A DNA stretch of 64,000 nt from an uncultured Hyphomicrobiales bacterium (GCA_903902915.1 CAIUWR010000049.1:135676-199675), one strand, 5' to 3'; counted from the first letter of the stretch, positions 1-8,727 are shown. Notes: generated by a model from the letters alone, not told the origin. Numbers and translations are program-made.

Positions 1-542
1 CGATGGAGAACATTCTCACCATCGACCTCGAAGGCAATGTGGTCGCGGGAACCGCCAAGCGCCATTCCGAGGTCTATATCCATTCCGAGATCTTCAAGGC
101 CCGCCCGGACCTGAATTGCGTGCTGCACACCCATCCCACCTATTCGACCGCTTTCTCGGCCACCGGTCGCCCGATGCGCGGCTACAGCCAGCCTGCGGCG
201 CTCTTCTACAACGCCATCGGCGTCTATTCGGACACGATCAACCTCATCCGCAACCATGACATGGGCCGGGGCGTCGCCAAGGCGCTGGGGCCGCATCGCA
301 CGGTGCTGCTGAAGAACCATGGCGTCGTGATCACGGGCGTCTCCATCGAAGAGACGATCATCAGCGTGATCATGCTGGAGAACGCCGCCCAGATCCAGAT
401 GATCGTCGAGGCCGCTGGCGAGGCCGCCCCCGAGTTCCCGCTCGCGGACATCCTGCAGCTCCAGCACGACATCAGCCGCCCCGAGCAATTCGTGGTGAAC
501 TTCGATTATCTGGCGCGCCGGGTGAAGCGTCGCGAGGGCTGA
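1..542 (+). CDS. Class II aldolase/adducin family protein (5' partial)
   Basis: The frame is open to the left window edge, so the N-terminus lies outside; the first ATG inside is at position 3. The visible 179 residues are the C-terminal part of a class II aldolase/adducin fold, a zinc-dependent family that cleaves or epimerises phosphorylated and free sugars and related hydroxy-acids. Counting from the ATG at position 3, the zinc ligands are the HTHP pair (His42, His44) and the KNHG histidine (His106), with the usual acidic residue at SEVYIH. The C-terminal tail is rich in charged residues. The substrate cannot be told from the sequence. It converges with the crotonase-like gene, with only six bases between the two stop codons. 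Confidence 0.85.
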   Translation, partial: MENILTIDLEGNVVAGTAKRHSEVYIHSEIFKARPDLNCVLHTHPTYSTAFSATGRPMRGYSQPAALFYNAIGVYSDTINLIRNHDMGRGVAKALGPHRTVLLKNHGVVITGVSIEETIISVIMLENAAQIQMIVEAAGEAAPEFPLADILQLQHDISRPEQFVVNFDYLARRVKRREG

Positions 543-548
543 GGGCCC

Positions 549-1334
549 TCACTCGCCTTTGAAATCGGGCCGACGCTTCTCCATGAAGGCGCGTCGGCCT
601 TCCACATAGTCCGCGCTTTCGAGGCAGGCCTGCGCCAGCGCCTCGCAGAGCGCTGCGTCCGGCGGGCGGGTGGGATCGGCATATTCGTCCACCATCCGCT
701 TGGAGGCGAGGGTCGATAGCGGCGCGTTCTGCGCGATGGCCGCCACATAGGCCGACACATCCGCCTCGAATGTATTGGCGGGCGTCACCTGATGCACCAG
801 CCCCATGGCGAGGGCCTCCTGCGCGCTGTAGCGCCGTGCGGTGATCAGAATCTCCTTCACACGCGCCGCGCCCACGATCTGCATCAGCCACGAAATGAAA
901 TCGGGCCGATAGGCGATGCCGAGCCGCGCCGCAGGCACGCAAAACAGGGCGTCTTGCGCGGCCAAGCGCAGGTCGCAAGCCGCCGCCAGCCCCATGCCCG
1001 CGCCGAAGCAGAAGCCATTGATCATGGCCAGCGTGGGCTTGGGAAAGGCCCGCAGCCGCAAGAACATGCCCTGCGAAATCGCCTCATAGCGGGCGATGGC
1101 CTCGGGCTGGGCGCGCAGGGCTTCGAATTCGGAAATATCGGCGCCCGAGACGAAGGACGCCCCCTCGCCCCGCACCACCAGCAGCCGCACCCGCGCATCC
1201 GCCGCAAAGGCGTCGATGAGGCTTGAGGCCTCCTGCGACATGGCGAGGTTGATGGCGTTCAGCCTTGCAGGATTGTCGAAGACCAGCTCCGCCACCCCGG
1301 CCCGCACCTCGCCCGTGACCCTGCCAACGCTCAC
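549..1334 (-). CDS. Enoyl-CoA hydratase/isomerase (crotonase) family protein
   Basis: A 261-aa crotonase-fold protein, normal in length. NPARLNAIN near the N-terminus, SFVSGADISEFE and MINGFCFGAGMGLAAACDL are the CoA-binding and oxyanion-hole segments. Where true hydratases carry PE before the LGI motif, this protein reads VPAARLGI, so one of the two usual catalytic glutamates appears to be replaced by Ala; the reaction may be an isomerase or other crotonase chemistry. I chose the GTG at 1334, which overlaps the stop of the upstream DUF1330 gene in a GTGA junction; an open frame continues upstream to 1421 but lies inside that gene and has no family similarity. The two genes are therefore probably co-translated. 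Confidence 0.85.
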   Translation of the reverse strand: MSVGRVTGEVRAGVAELVFDNPARLNAINLAMSQEASSLIDAFAADARVRLLVVRGEGASFVSGADISEFEALRAQPEAIARYEAISQGMFLRLRAFPKPTLAMINGFCFGAGMGLAAACDLRLAAQDALFCVPAARLGIAYRPDFISWLMQIVGAARVKEILITARRYSAQEALAMGLVHQVTPANTFEADVSAYVAAIAQNAPLSTLASKRMVDEYADPTRPPDAALCEALAQACLESADYVEGRRAFMEKRRPDFKGE

Positions 1335-1621
1335 GCCACGCCGTCCATGATGATGATCTGGCCAGTGGAGGCCTGTTTGCGGAACACCGAAGCGGCCTGA
1401 TATTCGGGAGAATTGTAGCAATCGAGCGCGGCTTGATAGGTGGGGAACTCAATCACGACATTGCGTGAGGCGACCTCGCCCTCGGGGGCCGTATATTGCC
1501 CGCCGCGCGCCAGAAAATGCGCCCCGAACCGGGCGAAAGGCGCGGCGGCGCCCGCCAGATAGGTCTTGTAGACCTCCATGTCATGAACGTCGTTATGCGC
1601 GATCCAATAACCCTTCGACAT
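1331..1621 (-). CDS. DUF1330 domain-containing protein
   Basis: A 96-aa protein of the DUF1330 family, small ferredoxin-like alpha/beta-barrel dimers of unknown function. Family features seen are the N-terminal KGYWIAHNDVHD strand, a Tyr-rich middle (YKTYLAGAAAPF), the NVVIEFPTYQAALDCYNS segment, and the C-terminal IIIMDGV strand. It starts with ATG at 1621 and its stop overlaps the GTG of the crotonase-like gene by four bases, so the two form a small operon. Such proteins often sit beside CoA-linked catabolic genes, but no specific role can be assigned. Confidence 0.85.
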   Translation of the reverse strand: MSKGYWIAHNDVHDMEVYKTYLAGAAAPFARFGAHFLARGGQYTAPEGEVASRNVVIEFPTYQAALDCYNSPEYQAASVFRKQASTGQIIIMDGVA

Positions 1622-1770
1622 CGCAGCCTCCTTTTCGCCCTGATTGCGTCATTGTAGCTTCGCAGTCGGCTTTCACCATCCCCTTATTCGTCCGGCGAAT
1701 CCTTTGCACCAGCCCCCGTGCGGACGCCAGGCCGGATATACGCCCGGCGTTTTCTTTTGGGCGGACCGCG

Positions 1771-1869
1771 TTACTTACCCACCGCGCCAGCGATCAGGAA
1801 GGCGACAAAGGCTCCGACGAGGAACAGGATCAAAATGGTGTAATTCATTTTTTGATTTGGCTCTTCCAT
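1771..1869 (-). CDS. Small single-pass membrane protein (32 aa, unrecognised)
   Basis: A short reading frame in a 323-base gap otherwise without a gene. It encodes 32 residues: a polar N-terminus (MEEPNQKMNYT) followed by about 18 hydrophobic residues (ILILFLVGAFVAFLIAGA) and a VGK end, the layout of a one-helix membrane peptide. A strong GGAGG Shine-Dalgarno sequence lies five bases before the ATG, which makes translation credible. I do not recognise a family and propose no function. It is divergent from the Kef-type antiporter that starts about 115 bases away. The alternative is chance, since short hydrophobic frames occur at random, but the good ribosome site argues for a real gene. Confidence 0.55.
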   Translation of the reverse strand: MEEPNQKMNYTILILFLVGAFVAFLIAGAVGK

Positions 1870-1983
1870 TTGGTCCTCCAGCTTGAGCATGAAATTGACG
1901 TTCGCCTGAAACATTATTTAATATAGCATCTTATCAGATTACTCTTGTGGATCGACGCGCCAATTCTTCCAAAGGAGCATGGC

Positions 1984-3816
1984 TTGGTCGGCGACGCGCT
2001 CGCCCTTGGGGACACGAGGGAAGTCCTGCTCTTCCTCGCTACGGCGGGCGTCGTCGTGCCCTTGTTCCAGCGGCTGAAGGTGAGCCCGGTGATAGGCTTC
2101 CTTGGCGCCGGGGTTCTGCTGGGCCCGCATGGGCTTGGGGGCCTGTCGGACCAGCCCTGGCTCGACGTCTTCCAACTGCAAAACACGCAACGCATCGCGC
2201 AGATCGCCGAATTCGGCGTGGTGTTCCTGCTGTTCATGATCGGCCTTGAGCTGTCCTATGAACGCCTCGCACGTCTGCGGCGGCTGGTTTTTGGGCTGGG
2301 GGCCGGGCAGGTGGCGCTCAGCACGCTTGTGCTTGGGGAAATCGCCGGGCTGACCTTCGGTCTGCCCCCGGGCGCCGCGCTGGTGGTGGGCGGGGCGCTG
2401 GCCCTGTCCTCCACCGCCGTCGTCATTCCGGTGCTGGCGGAGCGGCGGCGCCTCGCCACCACTGCGGGCCGCGCGGCCTTCGCGGTGTTGTTGTTTCAGG
2501 ATCTGATGGTGGCGCCGCTGCTCTTTGCGGTCTCCATGGCGGGCGAGCGCGGCGGGGGAACAGGCGCCGACATGCTTTATGCGGTGCTGCCCGCCATGGC
2601 GGCGCTGGCTTTGCTGGTGGCGGGCGGCAGGCTGTTGCTGCGGCCCCTGTTCCATCAAGTGGCGCTGGCGCGCTCCACCGAATTCTTCATGGCGGCCTGT
2701 CTCTTCGTGGTGGTCGGCACCGGAGTGGCGAGCGCCATGGGCGGCCTGTCCATGGCTTTGGGCGCCTTCATCGCAGGCCTTTTGCTGGGCGAGACCGAAT
2801 ATCGCCGCGAGATCGAGGTGACGCTGGAGCCGTTCAAGGGCCTGCTGCTGGGGCTCTTCTTCGTCTCCATCGGCGTCGAGCTGGACCTGACGCAGATCGC
2901 CCATGCGCCAGGGCTCGTGATCGGCGTCGCGCTGGGGCTGATCCTGCTCAAGGCATTGATCCTTTTCGGTTTGGCGCGCGTGGCGGGCCTGCCCGCGCCC
3001 GCCGCTGGCGAGACGGCCCTGCTGCTTGGACCGGGCGGGGAATTCGCCTTCGTGATGCTCACCGCCGCCATGGCCGAGCATCTCGTGCCCGCCGATGTGG
3101 GAGCGACCCTGATCCTCGCCGTCACGCTCTCCATGGCCGCGATCCCCCTGCTGGCGTTGCTGGGCGCCCGACGCCCGGCGCCCGCGCCAGGGGCGCTCGA
3201 CCCGGAACTGGCCGCCGCCCCGGGCGACGAGGACCGCAAGGGCCGGGTGATCCTTGTGGGCTATGGACGCGTGGGACGGTTGGTCGGGGACATGCTGGCA
3301 CGCCACAAGCTGCGTTTCATCGCCGTGGATGGCGACGCCAGACTCGTCGCGCGCGAACGCCCGCAGGCGCGCAACCTCTATTGGGGCGACGCCACCAAGC
3401 CCGAGTTCCTGCGCGCCTGCGGGCTTGAGGAGGCGAGCGCCCTCGTCGTGACCATCGACCGGCCGCGACAGGCCGAGCTGGTTGTGGGCCTCGCCCGCAA
3501 GGCGCGTCCCGATCTCACGATCATCGCACGCGCCCGCGACGCCCACCACGCCACCCAGCTCTACGCGCTGGGCGCCACCGACGCGATCCCGGAGACCATC
3601 GAGGCGAGCCTGCAATTGTCCGAGGCCGTGCTGGTCGATATCGGCGTGCCCATGGGGCTGGTCATCGCCTCGATCCACGAGAAGCGCGACGAATATCGCA
3701 AGCTTCTGCAACCTGACGGCCCGGAACTGAAGCGGCGGGCCATCCGCCTTTCGACGCGCGTGAAAGACATGCACCGCCGCCGCGACCCGAAGGATCCGCC
3801 GCAGGAACCGGGTTGA
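1984..3816 (+). CDS. Kef-type monovalent cation:proton antiporter with RCK (TrkA-N) domain
   Basis: An inner-membrane CPA2-family antiporter. The first ~390 residues are about a dozen hydrophobic segments beginning FLATAGVVVPLFQRLKVSP and containing the family segments VIGFLGAGVLLGP and GVVFLLFMIGLELS. A Rossmann-type RCK/TrkA-N domain follows, starting RVILVGYGRVGRLVGDML, with an acidic residue at the end of the next strand (FIAVDGDARLV), and then a charged tail. It should exchange potassium or sodium for protons under nucleotide control. No ATG fits the N-terminus. I chose TTG at 1984 because AAAGGAG ends six bases before it; an in-frame TTG at 1945 has no ribosome site. Converges with the ThDP-enzyme gene. 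Confidence 0.9.
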   Translation: MVGDALALGDTREVLLFLATAGVVVPLFQRLKVSPVIGFLGAGVLLGPHGLGGLSDQPWLDVFQLQNTQRIAQIAEFGVVFLLFMIGLELSYERLARLRRLVFGLGAGQVALSTLVLGEIAGLTFGLPPGAALVVGGALALSSTAVVIPVLAERRRLATTAGRAAFAVLLFQDLMVAPLLFAVSMAGERGGGTGADMLYAVLPAMAALALLVAGGRLLLRPLFHQVALARSTEFFMAACLFVVVGTGVASAMGGLSMALGAFIAGLLLGETEYRREIEVTLEPFKGLLLGLFFVSIGVELDLTQIAHAPGLVIGVALGLILLKALILFGLARVAGLPAPAAGETALLLGPGGEFAFVMLTAAMAEHLVPADVGATLILAVTLSMAAIPLLALLGARRPAPAPGALDPELAAAPGDEDRKGRVILVGYGRVGRLVGDMLARHKLRFIAVDGDARLVARERPQARNLYWGDATKPEFLRACGLEEASALVVTIDRPRQAELVVGLARKARPDLTIIARARDAHHATQLYALGATDAIPETIEASLQLSEAVLVDIGVPMGLVIASIHEKRDEYRKLLQPDGPELKRRAIRLSTRVKDMHRRRDPKDPPQEPG

Positions 3817-3834
3817 TCGCCTCCCGCACCGCGC

Positions 3835-5508
3835 CTACTTGCCCGCTTGCGAGGCCGCGCGCAGGGCGGTGAGGGTGGTGAGCGGCGTGATCGCCTCCGG
3901 ATCCACCTTCACATGGATGATCGCGGGCTTGCCGGAGGCGACCGCGCGCTCGAAAGCTGGGGCGAATTGCGCAGTCTCCACAACCGTCTCGCCATGGCCG
4001 CCGAAGGCGAAAGCATAGGCGGCGAAATCGGGATTGCGCAGGGCGGTGGCCGAAACGCGGCCCGGATAGTGGCGCTCCTGATGCATGCGGATCGTGCCAT
4101 ACATGCCGTTGTCGACGATCACCACGATGATGGGCAGATCATATTGCACGGCGGTGGCGAATTCCTGCCCGTTCATCAAGAAGCAGCCATCGCCTGCAAA
4201 GCACACCACCATGCGCTCGGGATGCACGCGCTTGGCGCCGACCGCCGCAGGCAGGCCATAGCCCATGGAGCCCGAGACGGGAGCGAGCTGCGTGGCGTAT
4301 TGGCGAAAGCGCAGGAAGCGCCCGACCCAGATCGCGTAATTGCCCGCGCCATTGGTGACGATGGCGTCCTTCGGCAGGCGCTCGCGCAGCCACAGGGCCA
4401 TTTCGCCGAGCTGCACCGGTCCGGGCATGGGCGGCGCCACATCGGTCCAGGCATGGAAATCGGCGTTGGCCTGCGCGGTCTGCGCGCTCCAGGCGATGAG
4501 GTTCGGCGGTTGCAGGCTTTCCAGCGCGGCGGCGAAGGCTGGCGGCGTGGCGTTTATGCCAAGGCGCGGGTGGTAGACGCGGCCCAGCTCCTGCGCATCC
4601 GCATGCACATGCACGAGGCTTTGGCGCGGCGTGGGAATTTCGAAAAGCGTGTAGCCTTGCGAAGGAATCTCCGCCATGCGCCCGCCGACCAGCAGCACGA
4701 GATCGGCGGCTTCGATGCGCGCGCGCAGCTTCGGATTCGGCCCGATGGCCAGTTCGCCCGCATAATTGGGATGATCGCCCGCAAACAGCATGGCGCGGCG
4801 CGAGGAGGTGACGACCGGCAGATCGAACCGCTCGGCGAATCGGCGCAGCGACTCCGCCGCCTTCTCGCTCCAGCCGCTGCCGCCGACGATCATGATGGGC
4901 TGTTTGGCGGCCCAGAGCAGCTTCTGCAATTCCGCCATCTGGGTCTGGCCGGGCCATGTTTGAACCGGCTCGACGCGGGCGGCGTCGCTCACGCTGGCGC
5001 GCTCCACCAGCATGTCTTCGGGCAAGGCGATGATCACCGGGCCGGGGCGGCCCTGCAAGGCCACATGGAAAGCGCGCGAAATGATTTCGGGGATGCGCGC
5101 GGGATCGTCGATCTCCACTACCCATTTGGCGAAGGAGCCGAAGACGGCGCGGTAGTCCATTTCCTGAAAGGCGCCGCGTCCCTGCGCTGCGCGCTGCACC
5201 TGTCCCACGAACATGATGAGAGGCGTCGAATCATGTTCGGCGATATGGATGCCGGGCGAGGCGTTGGTGGCGCCGGGGGCGCGCGTCACGAAGACCACGC
5301 CGGGCTTGCCGGTGAGCCTTGCGCTGGCGTCGGCCATCATGGCCGCGCCGCCTTCCTGACGGCAGACGGTGACGTTGATGTTCACGTCATGGAAGGCGTC
5401 GAGCACCGCGAGATAGGATTCGCCTGGCACGCAAAACACGTGGCGCACATCCTGCGCCAGCAATTGGTCCACCAGGATCTGCGCGCCCGTGCGGCTGTTC
5501 TCCATCAT
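3835..5508 (-). CDS. Thiamine-diphosphate-dependent enzyme, acetolactate-synthase-like
   Basis: A 557-aa ThDP enzyme with the usual three-domain order: N-terminal pyrimidine-binding domain with the cofactor-activating Glu (CRQEGGAAMMAD, about residue 50), a central Rossmann domain (IMIVGGSGWS), and a C-terminal pyrophosphate-binding domain with a GDG...N motif (CFAGDGCFLMNG and then VDNGMYGTI). It resembles the acetolactate-synthase-like group without being a clear IlvB, and there is no small subunit beside it. Its start overlaps the stop of the upstream CoA-transferase gene by four bases (ATGA), so they are likely one operon and may act in sequence on an acyl-CoA or 2-keto acid. The substrate is unknown; a 2-hydroxyacyl-CoA lyase or decarboxylase role is possible. 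Confidence 0.85.
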   Translation of the reverse strand: MMENSRTGAQILVDQLLAQDVRHVFCVPGESYLAVLDAFHDVNINVTVCRQEGGAAMMADASARLTGKPGVVFVTRAPGATNASPGIHIAEHDSTPLIMFVGQVQRAAQGRGAFQEMDYRAVFGSFAKWVVEIDDPARIPEIISRAFHVALQGRPGPVIIALPEDMLVERASVSDAARVEPVQTWPGQTQMAELQKLLWAAKQPIMIVGGSGWSEKAAESLRRFAERFDLPVVTSSRRAMLFAGDHPNYAGELAIGPNPKLRARIEAADLVLLVGGRMAEIPSQGYTLFEIPTPRQSLVHVHADAQELGRVYHPRLGINATPPAFAAALESLQPPNLIAWSAQTAQANADFHAWTDVAPPMPGPVQLGEMALWLRERLPKDAIVTNGAGNYAIWVGRFLRFRQYATQLAPVSGSMGYGLPAAVGAKRVHPERMVVCFAGDGCFLMNGQEFATAVQYDLPIIVVIVDNGMYGTIRMHQERHYPGRVSATALRNPDFAAYAFAFGGHGETVVETAQFAPAFERAVASGKPAIIHVKVDPEAITPLTTLTALRAASQAGK

Positions 5509-6713
5509 CCCCGTCCTCCCCAGTTCGGATCGCTCAGAATTTCGTCCGTGTGTTGCCCCAGCGCAGGCGCGGGCAGCGCGCTCACCACCGGCGCGCCATC
5601 CATCACGATGGCGCTGCGCAGCCCGGGCGTTGAGCCAGTTTTCGCGCGCGGATTCTCAAGATCGACGCGCATGCCGCGCGCCGCCACCTGCGGATCCCTG
5701 AAGACGTCGCCGACGCTGTTGATCGGGCCTGCAGGCACGCCCAGAGCGTCGAGCTTCGGCAACAAATCGGCGCGGATGAATTGACGGGTGAGCGCATGCA
5801 GCCGTTTCGTCAGCTCCACGCGGTTGCGCACGCGGTCTTTGCTGACGGCGTAATCAGGGTGCGTCGCCAGCTCCGGCGCGCCCAGCGCTTCGCAGAGCTT
5901 GCGATATTGCCCATCATTGCCGGTGGCGATGATGATGTCGCCGTCGGCGACGGGAAACACGTCGTAAGGCACGATGTTGGGGTGGCTGTTGCCGAGGCGC
6001 TTGGGCTCGTCGCCCGTGACGAAATAGTTCAGCGCCTGATAGCCCAGCACCGCGATCTGGGCGTCCAGCAACGCGCAATCGATATAGGCGCCTTCGCCTG
6101 TTTGGTGGCGCCGCAACAAGGCCGCCTGAATGGCGTTGGCGGCGTAAAGGCCGGTGTAGATGTCGGCGATGGCCATGCCCGATTTCATGGGCGGTCCATC
6201 GGGCTGGCCGGTGAGATGCATGGCGCCGCCCATGCCCTGCACCAGAAAATCATAACCCGCGCGCTGGGCGTAGGGCCCCTCCTGTCCAAAGCCCGTGATC
6301 GAGCAATAGATCAGGCGCGGATTGAGCTTGCGCAGGGAGGCGTGGTCGAGGCCATATTTGGCGAGGCCGCCGACCTTGAAATTCTCGATGACGACGTCGG
6401 CGTTCATGGCGAGGCGCTCGATCAGGGCGCGGCCTTCGGGGGTCTCGAAATCCGCCTCGATGCAGCGCTTGCCGCGATTGCAGGCATGGTAATAGGCCGC
6501 GCCCAGAGTCTCGCCATCATGGCCTTCCAGAAAGGGCGGCCCCCATTGGCGCGTGTCGTCGCCAGAGCCCCGCCGCTCCACCTTGACCACATCCGCGCCC
6601 AGGTCCGCGAGCAATTGCCCGCACCAGGGACCAGCCAGAATGCGCGCCAATTCCAGCACGCGGAAACTGGCGAGGGGTTTGGGCGAGGTGGACAGACGAA
6701 TTCTCCCGGGCAA
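5505..6713 (-). CDS. CaiB/BaiF family CoA-transferase (class III)
   Basis: A class III CoA-transferase that moves CoA between carboxylic acids. The conserved domain begins FRVLELARILAGPWCGQLLADLGADVVKVE and continues with the typical RGKRCIEAD and VVIENFKVGGLAKYGLD segments; GFGQEGPYAQRAGYDFLVQG holds the region around the catalytic Asp. There is no ATG near the N-terminus. Possible starts are TTG at 6743, TTG at 6713 (used here) and a CTG at 6695. The only good ribosome site, GGGAG, lies seven bases before that CTG, so the start is uncertain and may be unusual. Translationally coupled to the ThDP enzyme downstream; the shared substrate is not evident. Confidence 0.85.
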   Translation of the reverse strand: MPGRIRLSTSPKPLASFRVLELARILAGPWCGQLLADLGADVVKVERRGSGDDTRQWGPPFLEGHDGETLGAAYYHACNRGKRCIEADFETPEGRALIERLAMNADVVIENFKVGGLAKYGLDHASLRKLNPRLIYCSITGFGQEGPYAQRAGYDFLVQGMGGAMHLTGQPDGPPMKSGMAIADIYTGLYAANAIQAALLRRHQTGEGAYIDCALLDAQIAVLGYQALNYFVTGDEPKRLGNSHPNIVPYDVFPVADGDIIIATGNDGQYRKLCEALGAPELATHPDYAVSKDRVRNRVELTKRLHALTRQFIRADLLPKLDALGVPAGPINSVGDVFRDPQVAARGMRVDLENPRAKTGSTPGLRSAIVMDGAPVVSALPAPALGQHTDEILSDPNWGGRG

Positions 6714-6839
6714 GGCGGCCGCGGCCGCAACCCACGGGTACAAGGCCGCGCCGCAGGGAGCAAGAGGCGCAGCCCTCCTTGGCCGCAGCCGCGCGGGCCC
6801 CTATAGAATGCGCCTCCGCATCGCACGCAGGAGCCGCCC

Positions 6840-7997
6840 TTGTCCCAACCGCGCCAGTTCCAGCTGCTCACGCTGCATTTCGGCCTCTACCAGTTTTCCT
6901 GCGCCATGGCGGGGGGATTTGCGGGGGCGTTTTTGCTGCGACAGGGGCTCAGCCTGCCGCAGGCGCTGGCGTCTTTCGCCGCCTTGCTGGCGGTGCGTTT
7001 CGTGCTGCGCTGCCTGTCGCTCGTTCTGGTGCGGCGCATCGGGGTGAGCGGGGCGATGATCGCGGGAGCCGCCGTTCTGGCGACGCAATTCTGGCCGCTG
7101 ACGCTGGCGCGCGATCCGGTCTGGCTGGCGCTATGGCTGTTCATCGTGGCGCTCGGCGAATCGCTTTACTGGCCTTGTTATCATTCCTGCGTGGCGGTGA
7201 CGGGCGCGCCCGATTCGCGCGGGCGGGAGCTGGGCCTGCGCAACGCCATCGGCGCTTTGGCGGGCATCGTGGGGCCGTTGCTGGGCGGGATTTTGCTGCA
7301 ACGCTTCGGCCCTGTGGTGGACTTTGCGCTGGCGGCCGCGTTGACGCTGGCCGCAATCCCGCCCCTGCTCCTCATGGGGCCTGTCGCGGCGGGCCAGACG
7401 CCCACCCTCGCGGAGGCGCTGCGAACGGTCGACCGGCGCAGCCTAGCGGCCTTCGCCTCGGATGGTTTCATGAGCGGCGGGCTGATGCTGGCATGGCCCA
7501 TGGCGCTTTTCGTGTCGCTGGGCTCCGAATATGAAAGCCTTGGCGTCGCCAATGCGCTGGCGGGACTGGTGGGGGCGGGCGTCGGTCTTGCGGCTGGACG
7601 CCTCATCGACGCAGGACGACGCGACAGGGCGCTGGCCTGGGTGTCGCTGGCGCTGGTGGCGAGCTTCGCCTTCCGCGCTTTCGCCAGCTGGTCGCTGCTC
7701 GCCGCCCATATTTCCAACGCCACCGGCGCGGCGGTGATCGGCGTCTATACGACCGTGCTGATGAGCCTGATCTATGATCGCGCCAAGGGGTCGGGAGCGG
7801 CCTACCGCTTCCATTTCGCCATGGAGGGCGGCTGGGACGCCGGGGCGGCGCTGGGGTGCCTGGCGGGCGCGGCGGCGGCGCTGGCCACGAACGCGCCGTC
7901 CCTTGCGACCCTGCCCTCCGTGTTGGGGGTCGGGGTCATGTATCTGTGCGTGCGGGGGCGCAAGGCGGCGCCAGCGACCGCAGCCGCCAGCGCCTGA
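6840..7997 (+). CDS. MFS transporter
   Basis: A 385-aa membrane protein with about twelve hydrophobic segments in two halves joined by a loop (TPTLAEALRTVDRRS, roughly residues 186-200), as in the major facilitator superfamily. Small charged loops such as LVRRIG and GAPDSRGRELGLRNAIG lie between helices; the latter matches the loop region that commonly carries MFS signature residues. Substrate unknown. The start is TTG at 6840, preceded six bases earlier by AGGAG. It is divergent from the CoA-transferase operon and converges with the isochorismatase-like gene, four bases apart. Confidence 0.85.
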   Translation: MSQPRQFQLLTLHFGLYQFSCAMAGGFAGAFLLRQGLSLPQALASFAALLAVRFVLRCLSLVLVRRIGVSGAMIAGAAVLATQFWPLTLARDPVWLALWLFIVALGESLYWPCYHSCVAVTGAPDSRGRELGLRNAIGALAGIVGPLLGGILLQRFGPVVDFALAAALTLAAIPPLLLMGPVAAGQTPTLAEALRTVDRRSLAAFASDGFMSGGLMLAWPMALFVSLGSEYESLGVANALAGLVGAGVGLAAGRLIDAGRRDRALAWVSLALVASFAFRAFASWSLLAAHISNATGAAVIGVYTTVLMSLIYDRAKGSGAAYRFHFAMEGGWDAGAALGCLAGAAAALATNAPSLATLPSVLGVGVMYLCVRGRKAAPATAAASA

Positions 7998-8001
7998 CGT
8001 C

Positions 8002-8628
8002 TCAGAACCCGATCATGTCGAAACGGGTCATGGTCGTGTTCTGTCCCACGCCGGGGGCGGTGGCGAGAGTCCAGGCGGTGACCTGTTCCGCATAAGCGCT
8101 TTCGGCGGATGCGCCGTCCACGGGCACGATCACCTTGTAGCCAAGGAAAGCCGCCTCGCTGGCGGTGAAGAGCACCGCGCCCTGCGCCGTGGTGCCGACC
8201 ACGATCACAGTGGTGACGCCCTTGTCCTTCAGGATCTTGTCGAGATCGCTGCGGATGAATTTGTTCGCCACCGAGGAGATGATCGGCTCGCCCTCTTTTG
8301 GCGCCACCTGCGGGGCGATATCGGCCGCAGTGGCGCTTGCGACGATGCTGTAGACCACAGGCGCGCCATGAGCGCGGGCTTCGGCCAGGAACGTCTCCAC
8401 CTTCGGCAGGGAGGCGAGACAGCGGGGGCGGCGCTCCGCGTTGCAGGTCTGCTTGACGAGATCCAGCACGAGAAAGGCGGTGGTCCTGGGATCGACCTTC
8501 ACGGTCTTGAGTTCGATGGGCGCGGGCGCCTTCACGCTGGCCCATTCGTCCACGATGGTCTGGGCCGACGCAGGCGCAACCCAAAGCGCGGCGGCGGCGG
8601 CGAGGCCCGCCATGACTCTCTGACGCAT
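8002..8628 (-). CDS. Secreted isochorismatase-family (cysteine hydrolase fold) protein lacking the catalytic Cys
   Basis: A 208-aa protein with a Sec signal peptide (MRQRVMAGLAAAAALWVAPASAQ, probable cleavage after ASA near residue 22), so it should be periplasmic. The rest is an isochorismatase-like hydrolase fold: the Asp strand (FLVLDLVKQ) and the Lys segment (ANKFIRSDLDKIL) are present. The loop that normally ends in a nucleophilic Cys reads GTTAQGAVLFTA, with Ala in place of Cys. Two cysteines after the first strand (VKQTCNAERRPRC) could form a disulfide. Members without the Cys are unlikely to hydrolyse by the usual mechanism; binding or another activity is possible. Converges with the MFS gene. 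Confidence 0.8.
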   Translation of the reverse strand: MRQRVMAGLAAAAALWVAPASAQTIVDEWASVKAPAPIELKTVKVDPRTTAFLVLDLVKQTCNAERRPRCLASLPKVETFLAEARAHGAPVVYSIVASATAADIAPQVAPKEGEPIISSVANKFIRSDLDKILKDKGVTTVIVVGTTAQGAVLFTASEAAFLGYKVIVPVDGASAESAYAEQVTAWTLATAPGVGQNTTMTRFDMIGF

Positions 8629-8727
8629 AGCTTACTCCTTGTTACGGCTTTCATCTGCAAGTCGCGCGGCCCGACCCGCCCGGCAAGCCCCCGGCCGGAT
8701 CCTTCGCCGCGCCAGCCATTCTGGTGA

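Noticed and set aside
1939..3774. 611-codon open frame antisense to the Kef antiporter
   Set aside because: Its translation is a low-complexity run of Gln, His, Arg and Gly with no domain, the usual shadow of a GC-rich gene on the other strand.
3847..5784. 645-codon plus-strand frame over the ThDP-enzyme gene
   Set aside because: His- and Arg-rich antisense shadow; the minus strand encodes a clear ThDP enzyme and CoA-transferase.
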